A DNA stretch of 64,000 bases from Nonomuraea endophytica (GCF_014203235.1 NZ_JACHIN010000027.1:22901-86900), one strand, 5' to 3'. Positions 23,869-32,842 are shown, counted from the first letter of the stretch. The notes: generated by a model from the letters alone, not told the origin. Made by a program: numbers and translations.

Positions 23869-25467
23869 CTAACGGAACGCGGGACCGGCCCAGACGGGCA
23901 CGCCGCCGACCACGGTCAGCTCGGCGCCGATTCCGGGGATCTCGTCCTCTGGCACGGTGAAGTAGTCCTTGTCGAGCACCACCAGGTCGCCGCGCAGGCC
24001 CGGCTCCAGCCGTCCGCGCTGGTGCTCCTCGAAGCTGAACCAGGCGCTGCCGCCGGTGCAGATGCGCAGCGCCTCGGCACGGGTGAGCAGGTTGTCGGCC
24101 GCCCTGATCCGCCTTCCGCCGATCTCGCGGCCGGAGACGTACCAGTGCATGGCGGTGAAGGGCCGGTAGGAGGCCACCCGCATCGCGTCGGTGCCCCCGC
24201 CGACCGGCACGCCCGCGTCGAGCAGGGCGCGCAGCGGCGGCGCCTGGAGCACCGCCTCCTCGCCCCACGCCTCGATCAGTTCCTCGCCCTCGAACCTGAG
24301 CATGGCCGGCACGAGCACGCCGGCGCCGAGCCTGGCCATCCGCCCGACCGTCGCCCGGCTCATGCCTTCGCCGTGCACGATCGCCCAGCGCAGCGGCGCG
24401 AGCGGGATCTCGGAGTCCAGCCGCTCCCACAGGCCCACGATGGCCTCGATGGTGTCGGCCCTGATGGCGTGGATCTGCACCGGCCAGCCGCGGCGGGCGC
24501 AGTCGGCGAAGGTCGAATACAGGGCTTCGAGCGAGCCTTCCGACAGGTCGGGGCTGCGGGAGAAGCCGTCGTGCACGTTGTAGTGGATGATCTCGCCCAT
24601 GCCGAGGACCCTGAGCATGTCGTCGCCGAAGCCCGGCGCGAGGTAGCGGAGGTAGCCGGGTAGTTCTTCCGGCTCGGCGTGCGGGCGTGAGGCGTGCACG
24701 GTCGTGCGCACCCGGACGGTGAGCAGCCCGCGCCGCCAGGTCTCGTAGAGGGCGGAGTAGACGTCGGGGCCGGTGTTGGCGCCGCCGCCGTCGATGAGCC
24801 CGGTGATCCCGGCGGCGCTGAAGGCGAGGGAGGCGGCGGCCGTGGAGGCCACCTGCTCCTCCGGCGAGGGCACGGGCAGCTGCCAGTAGAGCCAGCGCAT
24901 CGCCGCCATGCCGCGCAGCACGCCGGACGGGTCGACGGCGCCGGCGTCCAGGCCCTCGGCGGCCGTCTTGCCCAGGTCCACCGCGCGCAGGGCGGCGGTG
25001 CTGAGCAGGCCCCACGAGTAGCCGAGCTGGACGAAGACCGGATGGTCCGGTGCGGAGCGGTCCAGTTCCTCGCGCGTGGGCGCCCGACGCTCGGCGAACT
25101 GCTCGGGATGCCAGCCGCCGATGACCTTGATCCAGGTGCCCGGCGGGCGCTCGGCGGCGGCCTCGGCGATCCGTTCCAGGGCTCCGGCGAGCGTGGGCTC
25201 CCGGCCCCACTGGACCTCGTCGTTCCAGGTCAGTCCGGCGCGGACGAAGTGGGTGTGCCCGTCGATGAGACCGGGCACCACCCTGCGCCGCCCGGCGTCG
25301 ATCACGGGGACCGCCGGGCCGGCCATCGTTCTGGCGACCGCGTCCTCTCCGACGTATGTCACGCGTCCATCCCTGATGAGCACGGCGGAGGCCTCGGAAG
25401 ACGTCCTTCCGTCCTCGGCGAGCGTGGTCACCAGGGCGTTCATCAACAGCAGGTCCGAAGTAGCCAA
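23869..25467 (-). CDS. Amidohydrolase (YtcJ-like, amidohydrolase_3)
   Basis: A 532-residue metal-dependent amidohydrolase of the YtcJ/N-acyl-D-amino-acid-hydrolase group. Metal-site elements are GLIDGHTHF, IHYNVHDGF, IHAIRAD, AIVHGEG and GGTDAM. The N-terminal sandwich (LLLMNALVTTL) and C-terminal closing strand (GDLVVLDKDYF) are present, and no signal peptide is visible. The TTG start was chosen because GAAGGGA lies eight bases upstream; ATGs at 25443 and 25509 are alternatives. It is the first gene of the seven-gene transport and hydrolysis operon, with its promoter in the 217-base gap shared with the divergent C39 peptidase gene. Confidence 0.82.
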   Translation of the reverse strand: MATSDLLLMNALVTTLAEDGRTSSEASAVLIRDGRVTYVGEDAVARTMAGPAVPVIDAGRRRVVPGLIDGHTHFVRAGLTWNDEVQWGREPTLAGALERIAEAAAERPPGTWIKVIGGWHPEQFAERRAPTREELDRSAPDHPVFVQLGYSWGLLSTAALRAVDLGKTAAEGLDAGAVDPSGVLRGMAAMRWLYWQLPVPSPEEQVASTAAASLAFSAAGITGLIDGGGANTGPDVYSALYETWRRGLLTVRVRTTVHASRPHAEPEELPGYLRYLAPGFGDDMLRVLGMGEIIHYNVHDGFSRSPDLSEGSLEALYSTFADCARRGWPVQIHAIRADTIEAIVGLWERLDSEIPLAPLRWAIVHGEGMSRATVGRMARLGAGVLVPAMLRFEGEELIEAWGEEAVLQAPPLRALLDAGVPVGGGTDAMRVASYRPFTAMHWYVSGREIGGRRIRAADNLLTRAEALRICTGGSAWFSFEEHQRGRLEPGLRGDLVVLDKDYFTVPEDEIPGIGAELTVVGGVPVWAGPAFR

Positions 25468-25599
25468 CTCGGAGGTCCCTTCACACCGACGTTGCGGCTG
25501 AGTGTCCATGTGAAGCGAGAGGATGTCAATCGTTTGCTCTGAAGTAGCCGAAAATCTGACTAGTACCCCCTTCCGACAGTGCGTTTCTTCAGCGAAATC

Positions 25600-25611
25600 G
25601 ATTGCGCAATC
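25600..25611. promoter_or_regulatory. Palindrome in the divergent promoter region
   Basis: A perfect 12-bp palindrome GATTGCGCAATC lies between the divergent amidohydrolase operon and the C39 peptidase gene, in a locally AT-richer stretch. It is a plausible operator, but no regulator gene is adjacent to assign it. Confidence 0.35.
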
Positions 25612-25684
25612 ACAGCCGAATACGTAACTCATCCGATGCGAACGCGGTATTTGCGGTGTTACCTTCCGCGGGAGGTGAGGCCCG

Positions 25685-26911
25685 ATGCGCAAGCTGGCTG
25701 TGCTGCTGGTGATCCTGCTCCTGACCGCGATCCCCGCGCCGCTCCACGCGGCCGCGGGCGCGAAACCGCCCCCGGTGGTCTACCAGCGGGCGGCCCTGCG
25801 CGCGGGCACCGCCGAAGGCGTCGCCACCGGCGCCGCCCTCAGCTTCGCCGCACCCGCCGGGGTGACCGAGTACGGCGGCGCGAGCTGGGAGTACGCCCGC
25901 TGGACCAGCCGCGACACCCGGGTCGGATTCGACGCCACCGAGCTGATCGGCTCCTGGACAGCCGACACCCCCGCGGGCACCTGGATCCAGATCGAGCTGC
26001 GCGGCACGTCACCCCGCACCAAGTGGTACGTCCTGGGCCGCTGGGCCTACGGCGACGCCGACATCCGCCGCACCTCCGTGTCCGGCCAGGCCGACGCGGA
26101 CGGCACCGTCAACGTCGACACGTTCGCCGCCGCGAAGGGCCGGCCGGTCGACTCCTACCAGCTCCGGGTCACGCTCTATCGCAAGCCCGGCCAGGCGGGC
26201 GGGCCCGTCGTGCGCACCCTGGGGGCGATGGCGTCCGCGGTGCCGAAGCGGGCGAGCGTGCCCGTCAGCCCCGGCGGCGGGGCGTGGGGCGTCGAGCTCA
26301 AGGTGCCGCGCCGCTCGCAGGGCATCCACCTCGGCCACTATCCCGAGTGGGACGGCGGCGGCCAGGCGTGGTGCAGCCCCACCTCGACCGCGATGGTGCT
26401 GGGCTACTGGCGCAAGGGGCCGAGCCCCGCCGACCTGGCCTGGGTCGATCCCAGCGACCCGAGCCCCGAGGTCGACTACACCGCCCGCTACGTCTACGAC
26501 CTGGACTACGAGGGCGCGGGGAACTGGCCGTTCAACACCGCCTACGCGGGCCGCTACGGGCTCGACGGGTTCGTCACCCGGCTGCGGACGCTGACGGAGC
26601 TGGAGCGGTTCATCAAGGCCGGCATCCCGGTGATCACCTCGCAGTCGTTCAAGGAGGAAGAGCTGCCCGGCGCCGGGTACGGGACCGACGGCCACCTGTT
26701 CGTCGTCATCGGCTTCACCAGGACCGGCGACGTGATCGTCAACGACCCGGCCAACTCGCCGACGAACGACGACGCCCGCCGGGTCTACCCCCGCGCCGCC
26801 TTCGAGAACGTCTGGCTGCGCAGTTCCAGCAGCGCCGGCATCGCCTACGTGATCCGCCCGCCCGCCCACCGCCTGCCCGCCCACACTCCCGGCCTGCCCG
26901 CCAACTGGTGA
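25685..26911 (+). CDS. Secreted C39-like cysteine peptidase
   Basis: A 408-residue exported protein. A signal peptide (about 1-22, MRKLAVLLVILLLTAIPA, cleavage near HAAA) is followed by an N-terminal beta-rich domain (about 30-195) and a C39-like papain-fold domain. Catalytic residues are Cys230 in QAWCSPTS, His337 in TDGHLF and Asp354 in VNDPA. C39-like enzymes cleave peptides or leader sequences; extracellular single-domain forms may act on wall or host peptides. GAGGTG lies before the ATG. The next gene is also a secreted peptidase. Confidence 0.87.
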   Translation: MRKLAVLLVILLLTAIPAPLHAAAGAKPPPVVYQRAALRAGTAEGVATGAALSFAAPAGVTEYGGASWEYARWTSRDTRVGFDATELIGSWTADTPAGTWIQIELRGTSPRTKWYVLGRWAYGDADIRRTSVSGQADADGTVNVDTFAAAKGRPVDSYQLRVTLYRKPGQAGGPVVRTLGAMASAVPKRASVPVSPGGGAWGVELKVPRRSQGIHLGHYPEWDGGGQAWCSPTSTAMVLGYWRKGPSPADLAWVDPSDPSPEVDYTARYVYDLDYEGAGNWPFNTAYAGRYGLDGFVTRLRTLTELERFIKAGIPVITSQSFKEEELPGAGYGTDGHLFVVIGFTRTGDVIVNDPANSPTNDDARRVYPRAAFENVWLRSSSSAGIAYVIRPPAHRLPAHTPGLPANW

Positions 26912-27010
26912 CCCGGCGCAGGTTCAGTACCGATGACGGATACCGGTACGTAGCACGTTCGGGGTTAGCCTCGGCCAACCGTCTTCCCCCCAGGCGGAGG
27001 TGTCATTGGC

Positions 27011-28861
27011 ATGAGTCACAAGCCCTGGACTGCGATCGTGGCCTTAGCCGCGATCCTCGCGACGGCCGCACCGGCCGCGGCAGCCGTACCCCAGCAGCAG
27101 GCAGCGACCCCACCACCGGCCCAGCAGCAGGCAGACCCGGTCACCCCCGCCGGCGAGCAGCACGCTGCCGACCTCAAGCTGCGCTACGGCGCGGCAGAGC
27201 ACACGACGCGGATCCGGCGACCGGGATCCAGTTACATCAAGGTCCACTTCGCCGCGCTCAAGCTCGTCCCCGGCGACTACGTCACCGTCGCCGGCCCCGA
27301 CCGCCGTGAGGTCCACACCTACTACGGCGACCCGACGCTCGGCGCGAACGCCCGCGGATCCGGGCACACCGTCCACGGCACGCCGGGCTTCGCGGCGATG
27401 TCCGTTGACGGCGACACGGCCGTGATCACCCTGCACACCACCGGCCGGCGCTCGGCCGCGCGGCTCGCCGGGCTGGGCTACGGCGCCGTCATCAACCGCT
27501 ACTACCGCGGCTTCACCGGCGACGAAGCCGCCGCCCGCGCACCCAAGAGCTTCTCGGTCTGCGGCACCGACGCCCGGCGCGACGTCGTCTGCTACCGCGA
27601 CAGCCACCCCACCGAGTACGCCAGGGGCAACGCGGTCGCCCGCCAGCTCCTCGACGGCCTGGGCCACTGCACCGCGTGGCGGGTCGGCAACACCAACCGC
27701 ATGCTGACCAACAACCACTGCATGGAGAACGCCGCCGACCTGGCCGCCAGCGAGTTCCAGTTCGACTACCAGTGCGCGACCTGCGGCGGCAACGACCCTC
27801 GGGCCGGCACCAAGGTGGGCGGCGGGCAGTTCCTCAAGACCAGCGTGCTCAACGCCCTGGACTACACCCTGTTCAGCGTCGCCGACTTCGCCGCCATCCA
27901 GCAGTTCGGCACGCTGTATCTCGACCCGCGCCCGCCGGTCGCCGGTGAGCGGATCTACATCCCCGGCCACGGCGACGCGCGGCCCAAGCGGCTGTCGTTG
28001 TTCGAGGAGACCCAGGGCGGCGCCACCTGCAAGATCGACGTGGTGTCCTCCGGCGTCAACACCGGCTACCGCTGTGACACCTCGGGCGGCAACTCCGGCT
28101 CGCCGGTGCTGGCCGCCTCCAGCCACAAGGTGATCGCCCTGCACCACCTGGGCGGCTGCCCGAACTGGGGCACCAGGATCACCGAGGTCTACAACGAGAT
28201 CTCCGGCATGATCGACAACAACCCGCCCACCGGAGGCAACGACTTCTCGCTGGCCCTGTCCCCGTCCTCGGCCACCGTGCAGCCGGGACAGACGACCACC
28301 TCGACCGTGTCCAGCGCGGTGACCGGCGGGAGCGCGCAGCAGATCACGCTCGCGGCCACCGGCCAGCCGGCGGGCGTCACCGCGTCGTTCTCGCCCTCGG
28401 TCATCCAGGCCGGCGCGTCCTCGACACTGACGCTTGCCACCACCGCGCAGGCGCCGACGGGCAGCTACACGGTCACCGTCGTGGGCACCGGCGCCTCGGT
28501 GACCCGCTCGGCGACGTTCACCCTGACTCTCGGCAGCGGTCCGCCGCAGGGCTGTCCGGGCTACGAGACGACCAAGACCGGGTCGCTGACCAGCGGCGCC
28601 AGCCAGTATCAGCCTGACGGCCAGTACTTCCAAACCACCACGACCGGACCCCACCGCGCCTGCCTGGACGGGCCGGCGAGCACCGACTACGACCTGTACC
28701 TGCAGAAGTGGAACGGCTCCAGCTGGGCGAACGTCGCCCAGGGCGCCACCGCGGGTCCCGACGAGACGCTCACCTACACCGGCACTGCCGGCTACTACCG
28801 CTACCGCGTCCACGCCTACCAGGGCGCCGGCGCCTACACCCTCGGCTACGACGCCCCCTAG
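27011..28861 (+). CDS. Secreted trypsin-like serine endopeptidase with C-terminal beta-sandwich domains
   Basis: A 616-residue exported protein: signal peptide (about 1-25), Gln/Pro-rich linker, pro-region (about 45-180), and a lysyl-endopeptidase-like catalytic domain (about 180-405) with His236 (LTNNHC), Asp284 (LDYTLF) and Ser362 (GGNSGSP). An Ig-like domain (about 412-508) and a PPC-type domain (about 515-616) follow and should be removed or help substrate binding. Multiple cysteines fit extracellular folding. GGAGG lies about ten bases upstream of the ATG. The gene ends just before a strong hairpin terminator. Confidence 0.9.
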   Translation: MSHKPWTAIVALAAILATAAPAAAAVPQQQAATPPPAQQQADPVTPAGEQHAADLKLRYGAAEHTTRIRRPGSSYIKVHFAALKLVPGDYVTVAGPDRREVHTYYGDPTLGANARGSGHTVHGTPGFAAMSVDGDTAVITLHTTGRRSAARLAGLGYGAVINRYYRGFTGDEAAARAPKSFSVCGTDARRDVVCYRDSHPTEYARGNAVARQLLDGLGHCTAWRVGNTNRMLTNNHCMENAADLAASEFQFDYQCATCGGNDPRAGTKVGGGQFLKTSVLNALDYTLFSVADFAAIQQFGTLYLDPRPPVAGERIYIPGHGDARPKRLSLFEETQGGATCKIDVVSSGVNTGYRCDTSGGNSGSPVLAASSHKVIALHHLGGCPNWGTRITEVYNEISGMIDNNPPTGGNDFSLALSPSSATVQPGQTTTSTVSSAVTGGSAQQITLAATGQPAGVTASFSPSVIQAGASSTLTLATTAQAPTGSYTVTVVGTGASVTRSATFTLTLGSGPPQGCPGYETTKTGSLTSGASQYQPDGQYFQTTTTGPHRACLDGPASTDYDLYLQKWNGSSWANVAQGATAGPDETLTYTGTAGYYRYRVHAYQGAGAYTLGYDAP

Positions 28862-28873
28862 GCGATCCCGCCA

Positions 28874-28909
28874 GACGGCCGCGCCCGGCCTGCCCCGGGC
28901 GCGGCCGTC
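28874..28909 (+). terminator. Intrinsic-type terminator after the serine peptidase
   Basis: A perfect 15-bp GC-rich stem with a six-base loop: left arm 28874-28888 (begins GACGGCC), right arm 28895-28909 (ends GGCCGTC). CCTTCTC follows rather than a long T-run, which is usual for GC-rich actinomycetes. It separates the peptidase gene from the iron-regulated operon. Confidence 0.8.
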
Positions 28910-28922
28910 CCTTCTCATGTGA

Positions 28923-28941
28923 TTAGGTTAGCCTTGCCTAA
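28923..28941. promoter_or_regulatory. DtxR/IdeR iron box
   Basis: The 19 bases match 16 of 19 positions of the iron-box consensus TTAGGTTAGGCTAACCTAA; the differences are at positions 10, 13 and 14. It lies 24 bases upstream of the siderophore-interacting protein start, in the promoter of a five-gene iron-uptake operon, so iron-loaded DtxR/IdeR should repress the operon. Confidence 0.88.
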
Positions 28942-28965
28942 ATTCACCGAGAAGGGAACGGACTC

Positions 28966-29787
28966 GTGAAACGGATCGACGACCGTGAGCGGTATCTGGA
29001 ACGTATCGCGGAGGTCAGAGCGGGCACGATCGCCCGCAAGGTGGCCTACCCGATCCGGATCCGCGAGGTCGAGGTCCTGCGCACCGCCATGGTCGGCAGC
29101 GGACTGATCCGGGTCACCCTGGGCGGCCCCGGCCTGGCCGGGTTCGAGGCCCACTCCCCCGACGAGCACGTACGCCTGATCTTCCCCGAGACCGACGGCG
29201 CCCTTCGCCTGCCCGAGCCCGACGGGCACATGCTGAGCTGGCCGCGCCCGTTCCCCACCACCCGCAAGTACACGGTGCGCCGCTACGACCCGGCGGCCGG
29301 CGAACTCGACCTCGACTTCGCCCTGCACGGCAAGGGCGTCGCCGCCGACTGGGCGCGTAACGCCGCCCCCGGCGCGACCGCCCACGTCGCCGGCCCGCCC
29401 GGCGGGCTGATCGTGCCGCACTCCTACGACAGGTACCTGCTGGCCGGCGACCTCACGGCGCTGCCCGCCATCGCCCGCTGGCTGGAGGAACTGCCGGACA
29501 GCGCCGCCGGATGGGCGTTCATCGAGGTCGCCGACGCCGACGAGGAGATCGAGCTGACCGCCCCCGAGGGCGTCGAGATCCACTGGCTGCGCGACGGCGA
29601 CCTCGCGCGGGCCGTCCAGGAAGTGACGGTGCCCGAGGGCGAGCGGGTCTTCGCCTGGATGGCCGGCGAGGCCGACACGCTGAAGCCGCTGCGCCGCTGG
29701 GTCCGCGACCACCTCGGGCTCGGCCCCGACGACCAGGACATCACCGGCTACTGGAAACGCGGCGCCGCCGACTACGACGACCACTGA
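28966..29787 (+). CDS. Siderophore-interacting flavoprotein (ViuB/SIP family)
   Basis: A 273-residue NAD(P)H-dependent ferric-siderophore reductase of the SIP group. The FAD-binding motif is RKYTVRRYDP (about residue 104), with HGKGVAADWA and VAGPPGG in the flavin barrel, and LLAGDLTALPAI plus the C-terminal WMAGEADTLKPLRRW for the pyridine nucleotide. It releases iron from imported siderophores in the cytoplasm. The GTG start follows AAGGGA at eight bases. It is first in an operon behind an iron box. Confidence 0.92.
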   Translation: MKRIDDRERYLERIAEVRAGTIARKVAYPIRIREVEVLRTAMVGSGLIRVTLGGPGLAGFEAHSPDEHVRLIFPETDGALRLPEPDGHMLSWPRPFPTTRKYTVRRYDPAAGELDLDFALHGKGVAADWARNAAPGATAHVAGPPGGLIVPHSYDRYLLAGDLTALPAIARWLEELPDSAAGWAFIEVADADEEIELTAPEGVEIHWLRDGDLARAVQEVTVPEGERVFAWMAGEADTLKPLRRWVRDHLGLGPDDQDITGYWKRGAADYDDH

Positions 29788-29812
29788 TCCACCCATGTGT
29801 AAGGAAACAGCC

Positions 29813-30799
29813 ATGTCTACTGGCCGCACGCTCGGCTCCGTCATGCTCGCACTCGCCGTGGCCACCGCGGGCTGCGCGTCCGGGAGCCAGCCGCCCGCCG
29901 CCAACACCGCCACCCGCGTCTTCAAGGCCGCCAACGGCGACATCACCATCCCCGCCGACCCCAAGCGCGTGGTCGCGACCGGCTACGCCGTACCCGTGCT
30001 GATCGAGGCGGGGGCGCCGCTGACCGGGATCTCGACGTGGAAGCGGGGCGTGCCGCTCATGGACGCCAAGACCCGCGCCGCCTACGACAAGCTGCCGAAG
30101 GTCGCCGGGGACACCGCGGCCGAGACCAACTACGAGGCGATCGCCAACGCCAAGCCCGACCTCATCGTCATCGGCGTGCCCACGCCGGTGCTGGCCGACA
30201 TCGACCTCAAGCGGCTGCGGTCGATCGCGCCCGTCGTGGCGATCGGGCCGACGGTTCCCTCGGCGTGGCGGGAGCTGTCGCAGCGCCAGGCCGACGCCGC
30301 GGGCGCGCTGGAGGGCTTCGACACCGCCAAGACGACCTACGAGGCCAAGGCCGCCGAGCTGCGGACGAAGTACGAGAAGGTCCTGCCGGGGCTGAAGCTC
30401 GCCCACGTCGGCGCGTACGGGGAGGTCGGCAAGGGCACCTTCCAGCGCGAGTTCGACCGGTCGTGGGGCACCAACATCGCCAACGACATCGGCGCCGCCT
30501 ACTACGGCCAGGTGAAGGTGAAGGGCGGCGGCAGCAAGGACGTGAGCGAGTACCCCTCGATCGAGGAGTTGCCCACGGCGCTCGCCGAGGCCGACGCGGT
30601 CACCTACTCGGTCGGCCCGGACGGCGCGCCGCTGCAGGCCGTCAAATACGTGCTCGACTCCGAGCTGTGGAAGAAGCTGCCCGCGGTCAAGGCGGGCAAG
30701 GCCTTCGCGATCCGCTACACCGAGGCCGCCACCTACGGTCAGGCGCTGCTCACCCTGGACGCGCTCGACAAGTCGCTGGCGCCGCTGGCCGCGAAATGA
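29813..30799 (+). CDS. Ferric-siderophore-binding lipoprotein (FecB/FepB type)
   Basis: A 328-residue solute-binding lipoprotein with signal and lipobox VATAGC, then the FecB fold (RVVATGYAVPVLIEAGAPLTGI, ANAKPDLIVIG, and a long connecting helix around KTTYEAKAAEL). It captures ferric siderophore outside the membrane and hands it to the two permeases downstream. AAGGAA is six to seven bases before the ATG at 29813. Its stop overlaps the first permease start (ATGA). Confidence 0.92.
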   Translation: MSTGRTLGSVMLALAVATAGCASGSQPPAANTATRVFKAANGDITIPADPKRVVATGYAVPVLIEAGAPLTGISTWKRGVPLMDAKTRAAYDKLPKVAGDTAAETNYEAIANAKPDLIVIGVPTPVLADIDLKRLRSIAPVVAIGPTVPSAWRELSQRQADAAGALEGFDTAKTTYEAKAAELRTKYEKVLPGLKLAHVGAYGEVGKGTFQREFDRSWGTNIANDIGAAYYGQVKVKGGGSKDVSEYPSIEELPTALAEADAVTYSVGPDGAPLQAVKYVLDSELWKKLPAVKAGKAFAIRYTEAATYGQALLTLDALDKSLAPLAAK

Positions 30800-31800
30800 C
30801 GCTCGCCGCACGCGCCGGGACGATCACCGGGCGCGGCGCGGTGCTGGTCGCCGGGGTGGTCCTGCTCGCGCTGGTCGCCGTCGTGAGCGTCGGCATCGGC
30901 GCCCACGCCGTCGCGCCCGCCGAGGTGGTGCGCGCGCTGTTCGCCTTCGACGGCTCGCCCGACCACTCGATCGTGCGCGACGTACGGCTGCCGCGTGCGC
31001 TGCTCGGCGTCGGGGTCGGCGCCGCGCTGGCGGTGGCCGGGGTGCTCATCCAGACGCTCTCTCGCAATCCGCTCGCCGAGCCCGGCGTCCTCGGCGTCAC
31101 GGCCGGGGCCGGCTTCGCGATGACCGTGGGCGCCGCGCTCGGCCTGGCCACCACACCCGCGTCGGAGCTCGTGCTGTCCGGCGGCGGCGCGGCGCTGGCC
31201 GCCGTCCTGGTGTACTCGGTCGGCCGCGCGTCGCCTTTGCGCCTCGTGCTCACCGGCGTCGCGCTGAGCGCGGTGCTGGCCGGGCTGTCGCTGGGGCTGC
31301 GGCTGATGCTGCCCGACGTCTTCGACCGCTTCCGGTTCTGGTCGATCGGCTCGCTGGCCGGGCGCGAGAAGGACCCGTTCACACTCACGCTGGCGCTCAT
31401 CGTCCTCGCCGTCGCCGGGGCGCTGCTGCTCAGCCGTCCGCTCAACGCGGTCGCGCTCGGCGAGACGGTCGCGCGCACCCTGGGCGCGAGCGTCACCCGG
31501 GTACGGCTGGCGGCGCTCCTGTGCATCACCGTGCTGGCCGGGGCGGCCACCGCCGCGGCCGGGCCGATCCTGTTCGTCGGCCTGATCGTGCCGCATGTGG
31601 TCCGGCCGCTGGCCGGGGGTTCGGTGCCGTGGCTGACCGCGTACTCGGCGGTGCTCGGGCCGATCCTGCTGCTGGTCTCCGACATGGGCTCGCGGGTGCT
31701 GCTGCCGACGGGCGAGGTGCCGGTGGCGATCGTCACCGCGTTCCTCGGCGGCCCGGTGCTCATCTGGGCCGTCCGGCGCTACGGGGCGGGCACGCTGTGA
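30796..31800 (+). CDS. FecCD-family ferric-siderophore permease 1
   Basis: A 334-residue membrane protein with about ten helices and the FecCD motifs LPRALLGVGVGAALAVAG, QTLSRNPLAEPGVLG, ARTLGASVTRVR and GPILFVGLIVPHVVR. It forms half of the permease dimer for siderophore import. The ATG overlaps the binding-protein stop by four bases. Confidence 0.92.
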   Translation: MTLAARAGTITGRGAVLVAGVVLLALVAVVSVGIGAHAVAPAEVVRALFAFDGSPDHSIVRDVRLPRALLGVGVGAALAVAGVLIQTLSRNPLAEPGVLGVTAGAGFAMTVGAALGLATTPASELVLSGGGAALAAVLVYSVGRASPLRLVLTGVALSAVLAGLSLGLRLMLPDVFDRFRFWSIGSLAGREKDPFTLTLALIVLAVAGALLLSRPLNAVALGETVARTLGASVTRVRLAALLCITVLAGAATAAAGPILFVGLIVPHVVRPLAGGSVPWLTAYSAVLGPILLLVSDMGSRVLLPTGEVPVAIVTAFLGGPVLIWAVRRYGAGTL

Positions 31801-31822
31801 AGTGCTTTGGGGCGGGGGCGCT

Positions 31823-32842
31823 GTGAGCGTCGTTGTGGTGCGCGCGGGCGGGTGGTTGGTCCGGGTTGAGCGCCGGACGCTGGTGTTGTCGGCGGCGCTG
31901 GCCGCCCTGATGCTCGGGGCCGGGCTGCTCGGGCTGTGTTACGGCGCCTCGTGGGCGACGCCCGGCGAGGTGCTGGCCGCGCTCGGCGGGCAGGGCGAGT
32001 CCGTGGTGGTGATCAGGGACTGGCGGCTGCCCCGGGTGCTGGCCGGCATGGTCTTCGGCCTCGCGCTCGGCGTGGCCGGGGCGATCTTCCAGAACCTCAC
32101 CCGCAACCCCATGGGCAGCCCCGACGTGATCGGCCTCGACGCCGGCGCCTACACCGGCGCGCTGGTCGCGCTCACCGTGTTCTCCGGCGGCTCCGTCGTG
32201 CTCGCGACCAGCTCGGTGGTCGGCGGGCTGGCCGTGGCCGCCATGATCTACCTGCTGTCCTCGGGCGGCGGGCTGTCGGGGCTGCGCCTGGTCGTGATCG
32301 GGATCGCGGTCAGCGCGATCGTGACCGCGTTCAACTCGTGGATCGTGCTGCGCGCCGAGCTGGAGGTCGCGATCGCGGCCGTGGGCTGGAGCGCCGGTTC
32401 GCTGAACGGCGTCGACTGGGCTGACCTGCCCGTTCCCTTCACGATCATCGCGGTACTGCTGGCGCTGATGGCGGCCTGGTCGCACACCATGCATCAGGCG
32501 GCGCTCGGCGAGGCGGTGGCGAGCGCCACCGGTGTCGGGCTGCACCGGCTGCGGCTGCTCATGGTGCTGGTCGGCGTCGGGTGCACCGCGACCGTCACCT
32601 CGGTGGCCGGGCCGATCGCGTTCATCGCGCTGGCCGCTCCCCAGATCGGGCGCCGGCTGGCGGGGGCGGCCGGGGTTCCGCTCCTGCCGGCCGCGCTCAC
32701 CGGCGCTGTCCTGCTGCAGGGCGCCGACCTGGCCGCGCAGATGCTGCTGGCCCCCGAATCCCTGCCGGTCGGTGTCGTCACCACCGCGATCGGCGGCTGC
32801 TATCTGATCTGGCTCCTGGCCAAGGAAGTGAGGAGAGCGTGA
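31823..32842 (+). CDS. FecCD-family ferric-siderophore permease 2
   Basis: A 339-residue partner permease with LPRVLAGMVFGLALGVAG, QNLTRNPMGSPDVIG, ASATGVGLHRLRLL and GPIAFIALAAPQIGRR. The GTG at 31823 was chosen for its GGGG leader; an in-frame GTG at 31803 would add seven residues of low-complexity Gly. The 22 bases between the permease genes contain a near-copy of the last bases of permease 1 (GGGGCGGG ... GCTGTGA). The end overlaps the ATPase start (GTGA). Confidence 0.9.
   Translation: MSVVVVRAGGWLVRVERRTLVLSAALAALMLGAGLLGLCYGASWATPGEVLAALGGQGESVVVIRDWRLPRVLAGMVFGLALGVAGAIFQNLTRNPMGSPDVIGLDAGAYTGALVALTVFSGGSVVLATSSVVGGLAVAAMIYLLSSGGGLSGLRLVVIGIAVSAIVTAFNSWIVLRAELEVAIAAVGWSAGSLNGVDWADLPVPFTIIAVLLALMAAWSHTMHQAALGEAVASATGVGLHRLRLLMVLVGVGCTATVTSVAGPIAFIALAAPQIGRRLAGAAGVPLLPAALTGAVLLQGADLAAQMLLAPESLPVGVVTTAIGGCYLIWLLAKEVRRA

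Noticed and set aside
25468..25692. Longer N-terminus for the YtcJ-type amidohydrolase
   Set aside because: Extra residues do not match the family, and the TTG at 25467 has a good ribosome site; the upstream bases are promoter-like.
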